From Daedaleopsis sinensis (Eukaryota; Basidiomycota; Agaricomycetes; Polyporales; Polyporaceae), in NCBI GenBank assembly GCA_033807695.1, contig CM066300.1, positions 1,426,001-1,490,000 on the forward strand: DNA of 64,000 bases. Reading direction: 5' to 3'. Of the stretch, positions 34,330 to 45,793 are shown piece by piece. Each line of letters opens with the position of its first letter. Positions within the stretch are counted from its first letter, which is position 1. Below the pieces are notes generated by a model, which searched no databases, was not told the DNA's origin, and worked only from the letters and a program-made list of their open reading frames with translations. The translations under genes were made by a program, and so were the position numbers.

Positions 34330-37051
34330 CTAAGCATCGTCGGCGACGATGTGCACGGCCTTGAGCCCGCGAGTCAAAAACTCCACATCCGAATCTTCGT
34401 CGGCCCCCACGTCCTCCCCGCCGATCTCCTCTTCCGACCCGTCCGAACCAATGGCACGCGTGGCGCGTGCACGGGGCGTCGCGCACGATTTGCGCGGGCT
34501 GCGCACGGCGGGCGACGGGAACGCACCGGGCATGCGCAGCGGGGAGTCTGTGCGCGCGCGAAGCATATCACTAGTCAGAGCTCCGAGGTCGCGTGCGAGA
34601 GACGTGGGGGACGCACCGCGACTACGTGCCGCAGCGTTCTGGCTGTCCGCCGCGGCTTTGGACCGGGGCGTCCTCGGCGGTGCCCGTCGGGACTCGAACT
34701 GGGGCACCAGCTGGCCGGTCTTGCACACGCCGCAGACTGGGGGTTGGGGGGAAGAGCCAAGTGAGTATATGCCATTCGGACAGCAGAAGGAAGGCGGGCG
34801 GCCACGGACCATGCTCTTCAGGGTTGATGGACTTGGAGTGGCGGCCGTATCTAGACGGGGTTAATTTGGGTCGCGGTCGGCGGGTTGGTCATGCATTGTG
34901 ACTGTGGGAGGGAACGGGGGGCGGGGATGCTCACACTTTTGCGCAGTTGGCGCACTCTATCGCGACGGTCAGCATCGAGCTAGAAGTACGGTGTCCGAGA
35001 CGTGACGGAGCTCGACTTACTCCATTCGTACTTGCACTTGATCTCGTAGCTGTGCCGTGTCTAGAGAGAGGTCGTTGTCAGGTGGCTTGCTCGCGCCACA
35101 GCAAGATGAAAGCGGCGTACGGTCACCTCGACCTCGGGGCGTCTACGCATGACTTTCTGTGCCCTGCGCGCGATGTGCATGAGCGAGGGCAGAAGCATGA
35201 GAGAGGAAACACCGCACCAGCTCTTGAACAGCGCGCCGTGGTTCTCGTCCGGGGCGTCGTCGATGATCCAGCACGCCAGGTGGCACATCTCGTGCGAGAG
35301 CGTGTTCCGAATGCGTTCTACGTCGCACGACAGAATAACGGCGACGAGCATGAGCCGCGCCCCCGGACGCACGACGAAGATGAACACGCACCGTCCGAGT
35401 CGAGAATCTTCTCGGCGAGCTGTATCGACGTGATGTTCACGCCTTCGCGCGTCCTGCGCACCATCCCAAGCCCGGAGCAATCAGCACACAATCGAAATCG
35501 GAGCCGCAGCGGACACGCAAACGCAAAGAGCGCAGCCCACCTCTTCCAATGCGCCCGCCCCGCGGTCGTCAGCAGCCGCTTGTTCCACTCGAGCGCTGTC
35601 TCCGCGGGGATACCGCCCCTGAAGACGGCCGCGTTCAGCTCCGCGAAGAACGCCTGCGCGTACGCGCGCCGGCGGTCGAGCTCGAGCTGCTGCTGCGCCT
35701 TCTTCGTCAGCCGCGGTGCTTTGCCCTTGCCCTTGCCCGCGAGCTTGCTTGGGCCGGGGCTTGCGGACGAAGAGCGCGCCCCGGCGACTGCGACGAGGGC
35801 GGTGGGGGCGGGGCGCGCGGCGGGCTTGACAATCGCCGCAGCCTCGTCGTCGGAGCCCTGCTCCGAGTCCGAGTCGAGCGTGAGTGTGAGCGAGTAGGAC
35901 AGGGGAGTCTTGGCGGGGCCCCGGCGTGGGGTCGAAGGGGCCGGGCTGTCGAAGACGGGCGTCGCCTTCGGTCGGCGAACTGGCTTTTGTGTGCTCCGAG
36001 GCTCGTTCCTGTCAAAAATCGTTCTCAGCGAGTCGGCAAAAATTGTACACTGATCGACATACAGGGTAAGAATTGCTCCGTCATCCACGAAGAACGTGTC
36101 GTCGTCGTTGTCGTCGTCTGCCCCGCGCTCACGCTCGCTTTCCGACTCGCTCAAGAACAAAGGCACGTAGTTGTCTGCCTTCTCCGAGGTGGCGCGAGAT
36201 CGTTGCTTCGTCGGAGTCGTCCTCGCGCGAGCCCGTGCGGCATGTCCATCCGGAGAGGCACGGACGCGTACGGGCTTTTCATCATCTTCCGACGAGCTCA
36301 GGGTGAGGTCGATCACGTCCGACTCGTCTACAACAGCCAGGCGTGTCCGGCACGGGGTCGGCACTATGAACGCCTCTTCATGAGCGGGAGCTTCGTCGGC
36401 GTCGGCCTCGGACTCTGAGTCGGAGCTAAAAACGATGTTCCGCGTGCGGGCGGCCGCTCCCTGCCTACGCCTAGGAGTGACGGGAGGCCATTCTTCCCCG
36501 GATTCATCACTAGACGCCCAAAGGTTCAGAAACTCCCCGGAGACCACAGTCTTGACATAAACACATACCTTTCTCGGTGCGCCCGTGCCGGACGGTTAGG
36601 CGTAGTCTGCCGGGCAGCAACTATAGCCTGAGAAGGCTGCGAGCCCTTTTGTGCCATGACCGACGCACTGCGGACAACCGACTCGGATTCAGGTCCCGGA
36701 CGACGATCGACAAGTTGACAGCACAAAGTTCAGAAAACGGTGGCCACGCACCTGGACGCGTCCTCCTCTTCCTCGTCTGAGGAGACGACGATAATCCGCA
36801 TCTCGTTCTGGCTCATGGTCGTCAACGCCGCGCGTCTCAGCCTGGTGCGCCTGCGCGGGGGGAACGTGCACCGTCAGTCGAACAAACTCTCACCGCGAAG
36901 GGCTCGTGCCAAACACGGGTGCTGACCGCTGTCGCTCCTCCTCGCTGTCCGACACGTCCTTCCTGCTCGGATGTGGCTTGAGAGGCCGGACGACGGCGCG
37001 CGGACGCCCGTGTTCGGTGGTCGAACTTTGAGTCCCGGGTGTGCTCGACAT
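34330..37051 (-). CDS. SprT-like metalloprotease, GCNA type, with SUMO-interacting motifs
   Basis: About 650 residues in some eleven exons; ATG at 37051, stop at 34330. The N-terminal half is acidic, Ser-rich and disordered. It contains two SUMO-interacting-like motifs, RIIVVSSDEEEED and DVIDLTLSSSEDDE. The SprT domain starts at LNAAVFRGGIPAETALEWNKRL and holds the zinc-protease motif HEMCH in RIRNTLSHEMCHLACWIID. A zinc ribbon follows, with CANC and CGVC pairs around YGRHSKSINPEEH. The domain order matches GCNA/ACRC and Spartan-like proteases, which remove DNA-protein crosslinks in the nucleus. The C-terminal 130 residues are low-complexity and end in an acidic patch. The first three short exons (37051-36590) were placed because they give an open frame with good splice sites; the large fourth exon has no ATG of its own at its start. 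Confidence 0.88.
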
Positions 37052-37987
37052 CGATGTTCTCTCCCGATCCTCAGGCTGTTCAGCGCGACTAAATGAGTAC
37101 AAAGGAGGCAGAGGAGTATGTGAATGCAAGGGGGGCTAGTCAGTGTCAGCCAGGGACGTCGACCGGCGAGCCACTGGAGTACTCTGCAATAGTCGCAGTT
37201 AAGAGAAGTGGACTGTGGCAACTTGAAGACGCGTTTTGGGCAACTGAACCAACCTCCGGCGATCAAACCGGTCTCTCTAGCTTAATTTAAGTATGCGTCT
37301 AGCGCCCAACCTCGATCACTCTCATACCTTCGGAACCAACTGTGGCCAGACGACGTCTCTCTCGCTGTTATGTAGCGAGGCAAATAAGTACACGAGTCAG
37401 TCGTTGCAGGTCATTGCGTGGCCAGTGAGAAAATATCACTGTAGTGTGTACCACCATAAGGGGTGACGTGTATGATACAGCAGCAGTTCCACAATAATAC
37501 ATAAGTACAGCACGGCCGAGAACTTGCAGTAAGTGATCTAAGATTCAATGCCATGTCGATACTGAGTACTGAATCCCTATGAGCAACATATCCGGAGAGT
37601 CCTGTACATCTGGGAGGACCCAACAAAGTCCGTGAGCGTGATAGCGTGTGCGTGTGCGTGTCGTGCAGGTCGTCAGGGATGTAAGTGGGAGCTACAGTAG
37701 CGCGCGAGGATCCGGATCCCCGTGCGTGCATTCTGGGCTGTCTCTGGTTGCAAGTAAGGGACAGAGCCGTGGGTGGTGAGATGTCCTCTAGGATGGTACA
37801 ACGGACTGCGGGTCAGGGTCCGTGATAGGAGAACGATCGGATCCAAGCGCAAAGCGCCTGATCGGGTCAAGAGTATGTGGCGTCGAGTGGTCACTTGTGT
37901 ATCCAAGAACGGGACGAGCGAGTATGGCATGTGCGTTTGCGGGATTCAGGCAAGCCCCGGGAGTAAGGAGGAGACAAGGATGTGCGG
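37052..37987. other. Intergenic region between SprT-like and GH16 genes
   Basis: A stretch of about 0.94 kb that serves as promoter of the minus-strand protease gene and 3' flank of the minus-strand glucanase. A 65-codon ATG frame near 37094 has no support. Nothing else was seen. Confidence 0.5.
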
Positions 37988-39730
37988 TTAGCTCTGCTGA
38001 TAGATCTTGACGCTCTTGACTTCCCAATCTACCATATGAACATGAGTATTATTGTCGACGCGGACGTCCTCTGGAGGCGCTACTCACAAGCTTCGGTGAA
38101 AGCCCCGCCGTTGTTGCGGACGTAGTCTTCGCACGTCGCCGCACCTGTGCGCTGAGCACAGCTCTGCTCTTGTCCTGGGATGCCGGCCGCTGACCACACA
38201 GCTGCGCCCCAATCACCGCTGGGGAGCGTAGTCTAGTAAGAAACCAGCTCTGTCATCCAAGGCTTCTATGTGCTTACCAGAACGTAGTGTCGAAGATCGC
38301 GACGTGGTTGTTGAAGAAGTTGGACGGGTTGCATGTGGAGGCGGGGAACGATGCGACAGGAGTGCCCCATTCCGATGGCACTGGCTTGCCTGCGACGATA
38401 TCGGGCGGGACTGAGATGCGAGGGAAGAACCACGATTTGATGCCGCTATTGTCCCATTGGGCTAGCAGATAATGAGCTGAGTATATGGGATGGATGGAGA
38501 AAGGGATATGACTTACTCGCATAGACGCCACCTCCGTTACTGTTGAACGGAGCCCCGAAGGAGTTCGACTGACTAGCGCGTATGCCGCAGCCCTCATTCG
38601 ATACAGCAGACACCGAGCAATCAGTGGTGCCCGTGAGAGAACCGCTGATACCGAGGACGCCAGGATCCGAAGAGGACAGGCTGCACCCTGGGTTTGTGTG
38701 CAGTGTCACCTGATTGTTCGTGTAATCGTTCACACCTTCGACCATATCGATCTCTCCTCCATTGGGCCAGTTGGGACCTAAACTCTTGTGAGTGGTACTA
38801 TGTGCATGATCAAGGCCGAACATACCGTTGCTCCAGAAAGCTGGCCAGGTGCCGCAGCCTGTCGGCATATGGACGGCGTCCAGAATGACTAAGCCGCCAG
38901 TAAACGTATACTGAGACTCTATGCGAATGCTCTGACGATTGCCCGCGACCGTCGACGTGGTCTCGACCCGCATTACGGCGTTACCAGCACTGTTGATTTG
39001 GATGAGATTTGCTGATTGCTGTGCGTATCACGGTCAGTCCAACATTCGCAGTCAGCGCGAGCGTGCCTGCTTACGGCAGTTCCCTTATCCACATAGTTTG
39101 CGAGCCCATGGGTCCAGATATCCGCCGAGTTGATGAAGTTCCACCCATCGAAGAACGAGTCTCCAGCCTGCACGAACATAATGTCAAGAAACGACGCTAT
39201 CGCACAAACATGAGCTGACATACCCAACTCTGGGCGACCTTCCAGGGAGAGGAGGCTCCTGTAGGACTGCTTCCTACGCTTGTGCTCGTGCCAGTGGACT
39301 TGGTTGTCGTCGGCTTCGAGCCTCCGCCCGAGTCCGTCGCTGAAACAGGAACCGACTCCGATGAGGGACCAGCGCCAGGGTCACTCGTACTGCTCGACCC
39401 ACTCGACCCGTCTGACCCGTCTCCATCTCCGTCCCCATCCCCCGTGCTCATAGTAGAATTCCCCGATCCTGAGCCGGTGAGCCCTGTGCCCACGTTGTTT
39501 GTGCAGTACATCTTGGACTGCTTCAGCAGCACCTGGGGCTCCTGCTGCTGACGGATGCCTGCGTAGGCGAGGCGGAGATCCTCCCATAGGCTGGAGCTCC
39601 GCTTGCTGACCTGGCGGCGTGCGTGTCGGGCGACACGAGTGAGCGGGTCGGAGCTGCGCGCGAAGAGGGCGGCATCGGAGGGGTAGATGTTGGCGAGGAG
39701 GAAGAGGAGGAGCGGAACGTGCACAATCAT
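37988..39730 (-). CDS. Secreted GH16-family glucanase (laminarinase-like)
   Basis: ATG at 39730, TAA at 37988; about 480 residues with six introns. A signal peptide (MIVHVPLLLFLLANIYPSDA) is followed by a basic region. Next comes a Ser/Thr/Gly linker with GDGDGDGDGSDG, then the GH16 domain starting at AGDSFFDGWNF. The catalytic motif is EIDMVEG (two acids in E-x-D-x-x-E), in the usual PNGGEIDMVEG setting. The FCGDW motif near the end is recovered only with the acceptor CCCCAG after a GTAAGC donor; the closer CTAG would give a stop. The C-terminus reads YWEVKSVKIYQQS. Such enzymes cut beta-1,3- or mixed 1,3(4)-glucans during cell-wall remodelling. The protein is probably secreted or wall-associated; no membrane anchor is seen at the C-terminus. 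Confidence 0.9.
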
Positions 39731-41673
39731 CGCAATCGTCTGAGGAGCTGCGGGCGTCGGAACTGAGTACTGAGTGCTGAGCAAGCACCTAGTGCTGGGC
39801 GTAAGGGTGGAGTTGAGAGACGAAGGCGCAGCCTACGAGGAAAGAGAGCTAGAAAGCGAGACGTGGAGAGAAAAGGAGAATGATGGTGAGAGGAGAAGAA
39901 GAGATTATGTATGTACTGCAGACCGTCCAGGTCCAGAGGAACGAGGCAGGAGAATCCTCCCCTCGGTTGGAGAACCTCGGGTCTTAGTGGAGAGTCCACA
40001 TTCTTATAAGCGCCCATAAGCGCCATCTACGTATGGGCGCTCGGACCACCCTCGCCGCCTCCGCCTCTCCGCCACTTCCCTCTCGACCTCCTCCTCGCCG
40101 CGAAACATGCTCGCAACGCTGCCAGGCCATCTGCATCCCGATGCACGAAAGTCCGGATAAACTCCCTCAGCACGGTGATATCGCCCCAGTCCCAGTGCCA
40201 CTCCGTCCGCCCGCCGCGTTCCGAGGGAACCCCCAAAGTTCCTGAGCTTCACTGCGGCGATCCACCCAATTCACACCCGCCGCCCAAAATACCCGCGCGC
40301 GTCCTGCGTCTGGGCCCCAATTAGACCAGGTGTGTGCGCGGATAAGTACGTGCGAAGAGATAGGCACGACGGGAGCGGGGTCGCTCGCCAGCTGGATATC
40401 CGGACGACCGCGGTGCACGCCTTCCCGTGGCAAGTTGAAGGGCACTGCAGCACCTGCAGCTGCGCATGCAGCAGGCCGGGATCCACTGTCCAGTACGTTC
40501 CACACACGACTCGCGCCCAGGTGCGGTGCAGCCGTCTTCTCTGCGTCAGTGCGCGCTCGCGCGCGCGTTCGACATTCGGACCTCGCAATCACCAGCGCGC
40601 GGAACGTGCACGCCGCAGCAGCGCGACGCTCGGCGTATCGTGTACCGTGTACTGTGTAATACGTTCCGTGCGTGCGCAGTCATGGTCGCGTGAGCAATCT
40701 CACCCGGCAGTGCTCGAGAACCCCGTCGGCTTTGCCCGCCCAGCGGGGGGCATGGCAGGAGGAAGACGTCGCGTTCATCGCACGCCGCGAATCCTAGGAT
40801 CCGTCGTATCGCAATGCGCTGCGAGCGGTCGACAGTCGACACTACTGTCCGTGATGTGCGCGGCCTCCAGCAGCTCGGTCTGCTGCGTGTGATGCGGCAG
40901 CAGTACATGCGCAATCCCGCAGGATCTCCCTTTCCTTGCTACGCGGAACATCGCGTATTCACCGCGCTGCTAAGGTTCATCTCCTGCGCTCCTCATCCCC
41001 TCTCTGTCTCTTTTGTTGCATGAACCGGTAGGGGCCGGCCAACATCATGTGAGTTATCGCAATTGACAGCATCATCGGCTGCTACTGCAAATTGAGGCTG
41101 TTCCAATTCTGCGCAAAACGTGGTCAGCATGTGCTGACAACCAACCCCGAGAGAAGCCGCATATATACATTACTGCATGTGGTCTACGGTGATTCAATGT
41201 ATTGGATATCTACTACCATAAGCGTGGCTACTACGCGACATGTATGGTCGACAGAACACAAACCGAGAAGCAGCGGGATCATATATGTACATCGCGTCGA
41301 TTATACCTCGTCCTATGAATATACGCGAAAGGAAGAAGGGAGGAGGTCACAACACACGCGAAGGCAAACGACGACTACGAGAGGAGGCAAAAGACATGGT
41401 GAAAAATGGCGGCCGTGAAGATGGAGGTAATAAACATGATATACAGACGAAGACGTGGTCCTGCCTGGACTGCAGGGGAGACAAACGCAAACGCACGAAC
41501 AAGGACCATGCAAGGGAAGCCCTGACCAAGACAGACAGGCGGCGCGAAAGACGTAAAGAGGAACGGTCCAAGACTGTCCGGTGCCCGACACCCAGCACAC
41601 CCTCGACCCTGCGGCCGCGGGCGCCCACGCGATGAGCGAGTGCTGAGGAGAGCACTGCTGCGAACGGAGTGCA
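39731..41673. other. 1.9-kb stretch without a recognisable gene
   Basis: It lies between the 5' end of the GH16 gene and the 3' end of VAC8. A TATAAG on the minus strand near 40003-40008 lies about 270 nt before the GH16 start, and A/G-rich DNA between them would be the CT-rich leader. The 41040-41640 part is A-rich and probably the VAC8 3' flank. Open frames on both strands in 40000-41000 are Arg/Ser-rich and look like noise. Confidence 0.55.
40003..40008 (-). promoter_or_regulatory. TATA-like box upstream of GH16 gene
   Basis: CTTATAAG on the minus strand, followed toward the gene by a long CT-rich leader. The 270-nt distance to the ATG is longer than usual, so the assignment is tentative. 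Confidence 0.4.
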
Positions 41674-44123
41674 CTAGTGGCCGGTGGAGCTGCCTGAGAA
41701 CGCCTCCCGCAAGCTCTTCCGGAGCTCTTCGTGCTCGCGGCCGCCCACGCTCTCGTCCCGCTGCGAGAACGAGCCGGCTTGGATCTGCGAGGCCAGCGCA
41801 CTGGGGGTCATCACACCCTCGCTGTCCGTGAAGTCGAGGATGCGCCGAGCGAGCATCTGGATCTCCCCCTGGCCGTTGCCCGTTTCCGTATCCTGGTACG
41901 AGTGGGTCCCTGAACGGTGCGAGTGGGGTGTGCCGCCAATAGAGGAGGTCGGCGTTGAGGTCCGGGTCTCAGCAAGATGGCGAATGTTCGGGATGAGGAT
42001 GTTTGAATTCCGGATGTTGCTGATGAGTTGAGGGTCTGTTCAAATATCAGCACCGCCCCGTTCCCAGCAATGCGGCAAAGCTGACCTCCAGACTCCAGAA
42101 GTTGTACGATGGTCCATACGGCGATGTGTTGGAATGTGGCGTCAGAGCTCGTGAGGAAACGGTACAGGTATCTATGCATGCCACCGTTGGGCTTGTCCCA
42201 AACGTCGTTAAAGGCGGAATAGTCGTCAGTGGTCGTACGCCCGTCTGTAATAGCTGGTCAGACAGCACGACTTGAAAGGGTGAAGGGGATGTGAATACCT
42301 TTAGATGACAGGTTGCCTAATGCAGCAGCGCTGTTACCCTGGACTTCAGAGCTTGGAGAATCTGTGAGGGGAATCAGCACCTCACAGATACCCATCTCCA
42401 GCAATTGTCCCTTGAGGTCATCTGTGAACCACGGTCATTTTCATCACTAGAGCGTCCATGTACAATCGGACAGACCACTTAGAGCGAGGACCGCGATACA
42501 CGCCGTCATCTCGCTCTGCACATTCATCGGGACCTCCAGCACTAGCTCCTTGATGCTCTGGATCGCGCCCGCCTTGACGATAGCTTGCTTGTTCTTCTCC
42601 GAGCTGGCGGCGAGGTTGCGGAGAGTTGAAATGGCGTGACACTGCACCTCTTCGTTGTCCTTGAAGGACAACAGATTGATGAGGGGTTGCAGGAAGCCCG
42701 ACTCAATGATAGGCGACTCGTTTTGCGGGTGGATAGAGACATTGCGCACACACGCAGCAGCGGACAAGATCAGTGGCAGGTATGTCGACTGCAGGAGGCG
42801 CAGGAGAGAGGTGAGACCGTCGGCTTTAACGATCTCAAGCTGGTACTTCTCTATAAACAAACATGAATGAAGCTCCAAGCCATGCAGCACACGAACATAC
42901 CGTCACTCGCAAGGTTGCGGAGCGCCAAGGCAGCCTGACACTGAACCTTGAGGCTCGGGCTATCCATGAGCTGCACGAGGCTGGATACCAACTTCGGCTC
43001 TGTCTGCACAAGTTTCTTCCGATTATGGGCTTTCGGGAGGTCAGTGCAAATTCCACACACGAACGGTGCACCTTACCATCCACAGCAATGTTGCTGAGCG
43101 CGGTTGTGCAGTAATATTGCACATCCGTGTCTGGTGAGTTCAACAGGCTGACCAGGACTGGAATTGCGCCCGCATTCACAAGTTGCTGCCGGTTCTCGTC
43201 TGATTAGGGTGTTATGAACGTCTTCTTATTGCCGAATAAGCGATCTCATGTGAAACGCACCGGAATGGGTCATGTTAAGTAGTGCACCGGTCGCATTGCG
43301 TTGCACTCGCATGTCCTTCGAACGTGCGAGTCTAGTGAGGGGGACAAGAGCACCGGACTTCGCAATCTTGGTCTTGTTGTCGTCTGATACCGGTGGTCGG
43401 AACCTCAGGAAGTGGTGACATGGCCGGAGGGAATGCACTCACCGTGTGTAGCTAAGTTAGTCACGCATCCCACGGCGTTACACTGCACTTCGACATTTGG
43501 GCTGAGCATCTGGCGAATGAGAGGCTCGAGACCTCCGAGCTTCACGATGAGCAGCTTGTTGTCAGCTAATACAACGGCATGAGTATCCATCCGTATGAGA
43601 GTGGACTAGAAGACTACGCACTGTTTACAGCAAGGTTTCCCAGGGCCGCACTAGCAGCCCGTTGTACCTCCGTGTCATGGCTACCGAGGAGGAAGAGGAT
43701 GGGGTCGAGAGTATCCCGGCCAACGGGACGAACTTCCTTCTCAGTGATTTCGGCGAAAGCGAGGGCAGCGCTGCGTTGAAGGTCGACATTGTCGGAGAAC
43801 GAAAGTGTGGTCAACGCTGCAAGAGGTGAATCCCTGAAGAAGTCGGTCGTCGTACGGTCTGAGACGAAGGGACAGGATGGAATGAGCCGAACGTCCAAAG
43901 GGTCGGGCAAAGGTCCCGACGTGAGAAGCCCTACGTACTTTCGAGGTATTGTAAAAGGTCTGCTACGGCCTCCCGCTCGTTCTCCAGCAACAACGGCTCA
44001 TATGTTGACCTCCGCGAGCGGACTATCCGACGAACATTAGAATAGGCGCGAAGGCGGTCAAGATATCGTAGTGCAGAGAAAAGACGCACAGCAGGACTCG
44101 CAGCAACTGGAGACGACACCCAT
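41674..44123 (-). CDS. VAC8: Vacuolar armadillo-repeat protein VAC8
   Basis: ATG at 44123, stop at 41674; about ten exons. The N-terminus [11 protein letters not shown] has a Gly-2 for myristoylation and several Cys for palmitoylation, as in known Vac8. It continues into [20 protein letters not shown]. About eleven to twelve armadillo repeats follow, for example [40 protein letters not shown] and [20 protein letters not shown]. The C-terminal part holds [20 protein letters not shown] and a disordered, Ser/Thr-rich tail ending SSTGH. Vac8 sits on the vacuole membrane and links it to the nucleus (NVJ), to actin-based inheritance and to autophagy. The first intron, straight after the acyl-modified Cys codons, is supported by the restored frame into YEPLLLENE. 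Confidence 0.95.
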
Positions 44124-44586
44124 GTCAAAGATCCGTGATGGTGAGGACGAGCGGAAGAGAGAGCAGGCCGGAGGGGAGGAGGATGTTGTACAGAAGGAAG
44201 AGTTACTGCACCGTTCCCGAACGTCCAGGCAAACGCAGCAACGGCGGCAATATGTTTGTCCCTGTTGTGCTTCTGTCCACAAATGGTCACGCGCCCCGTT
44301 CAAGCCATCCTGCTCGACGTTTGCGACGACGACGAGACCTCCGACGGTGATCCTTGAATCCCGTAGCTCCCCCGGCTACCTGTGCCCGTATTGGGCGTGC
44401 GCAGGGTGGGAAGCACTGACGTACCAGTTACAAACGGTCCTCGCCCGACTGCGGCATCCCTAGGCGATGCAAGACCTATGGCGATGAGTGCTGCGCGGGT
44501 GTTTTGCTCGCCTGTTGGTCCTTCAGCCGTGCCTTATAATCTGTAGCTGCTCGCATGGGTCACTACAAGAAAACCCAGGCAGCCGG
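44124..44586. other. Divergent promoter region VAC8 / thioesterase
   Basis: A 463-bp stretch between two divergent starts. No clear TATA box was found on either side. Confidence 0.5.
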
Positions 44587-45451
44587 ATGGCTACTACACA
44601 GGGAGGCTCTGCTCCCTCCGAGCCGATTGTCATCCCCCCGACTCAAGAGCATTCCGCCACGATAATATTCGTCCATGTGCGCCGTAATGTCCTTTTATGC
44701 GCTTTACACTGGCTGACTATCTTTGCAGGGTCTGGGTCAGACGAATGAGAGTTGGCTGCCCGTAATTCGCCCGGTTGTGAACCGTCTTCCTGGCGTGAAG
44801 TGGATTTTGCCGCAGGCGTAGGTCCTTCGAGGTCGCTGGACTGCGAGATGTAGCTGACCGGGTCTTCTAAAACACCTAAAGGCCCAGCTCACCCGTCACT
44901 TACAGTCAAGGGCGAGTACGCCCCAGCTGGTTCGACATCGCCAGCCTCCCGCCGTGCAATTGCTACGATGAAGATGGGATTGCGACATCGGTCTCTGCTT
45001 TGGAGAACCTCATCATCACCGAGGTCCGCTGCGGAACACCGCCCTCCAAGGTTGTACTCGTGGGGTTCAGCCAGGGTGCTGCTCTATCGCTGATGACTGC
45101 ACTCACGACCCTCCACGAGCTGGGAGGAGTTGCCAGTCTATCAGGCTGGATTCCTCGGCAATCTAGACAGGTTCGGTGTTTAAATATGACCGACCTCGGA
45201 AGCATGTTGACACTTTCTACTTCTAGGCGATGCAGCAGCTAGAACCAAGCCTTCCCGTCTTCTGGTCGCATGGTAGGGCGGATGAGGAGGTGCCTTTGTC
45301 CTATGGAGAACAGGCAATTTCTTTTCTTCGCGACGGTCTTCGCCTTCCTAGTGACAAGGTGGCCTTCAAGACCTATGATGGCCTCGAACACACTGTGAAT
45401 GAGGCAGTGATATCCGATCTTGCTGCATGGTTGTCTCGCGTCTTAGCATAA
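44587..45451 (+). CDS. Acyl-protein thioesterase / lysophospholipase (APT1 family)
   Basis: About 230 residues in four exons; ATG at 44587, stop at 45451. An alpha/beta hydrolase. The Ser nucleophile elbow is GFSQG in VVLVGFSQGAALSL, the acid lies in WSHGRADEEVP and the His in YDGLEHTV. The N-terminus contains FVHGLGQTNESW, the oxyanion-loop segment, which is split by the first intron. Members remove palmitate from S-acylated proteins such as Ras and G-alpha in the cytosol, and also lysophospholipids. Its divergent neighbour is VAC8, itself a palmitoylated protein; a shared promoter region is a tempting but unproven link. Confidence 0.92.
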
Positions 45452-45793
45452 TATGTCCTCGTGAAGCTGTCGACTTTTGTATGTACTCGCATTTGCACCG
45501 TCGTTATATGTCTCATGCCTTGCGTCATATTCTGCAACTCTGCTAAATTTCGAGCGGGTGATCTCATCATGCATCCTTGCAGAACACTTGCTATACATAT
45601 GGGCGGCGTACTATAACTACGAGAAGAAACCACACTCCATATGCAGATCGAGACACTGCCACCGCGCATAGATCTACAGACTTTTGAGTCTCAGCCTGGA
45701 CTCACTTCTCCTCGTGACTCATCATCATCGACAAACACACTGGACTTGGCCTCTGTTCCTCTCTATTCACAAGCTGTCAATATCAGCTAGTGG
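45452..45793. other. Intergenic region
   Basis: 342 bp of lower GC content between two plus-strand genes. It includes the thioesterase 3' flank and a T/C-rich leader before the CCA enzyme. No gene was seen. Confidence 0.5.

Noticed and set aside
37094..37290. A 65-codon ATG-started frame between the SprT-like and GH16 genes.
   Set aside because: No splice or promoter context and no recognisable domain; its length is expected by chance.
38221..38280. A stop codon that seems to break the GH16 gene at TTCTG/A.
   Set aside because: It appears only with the nearer CTAG acceptor. The acceptor at CCCCAG restores the conserved FCGDW motif.
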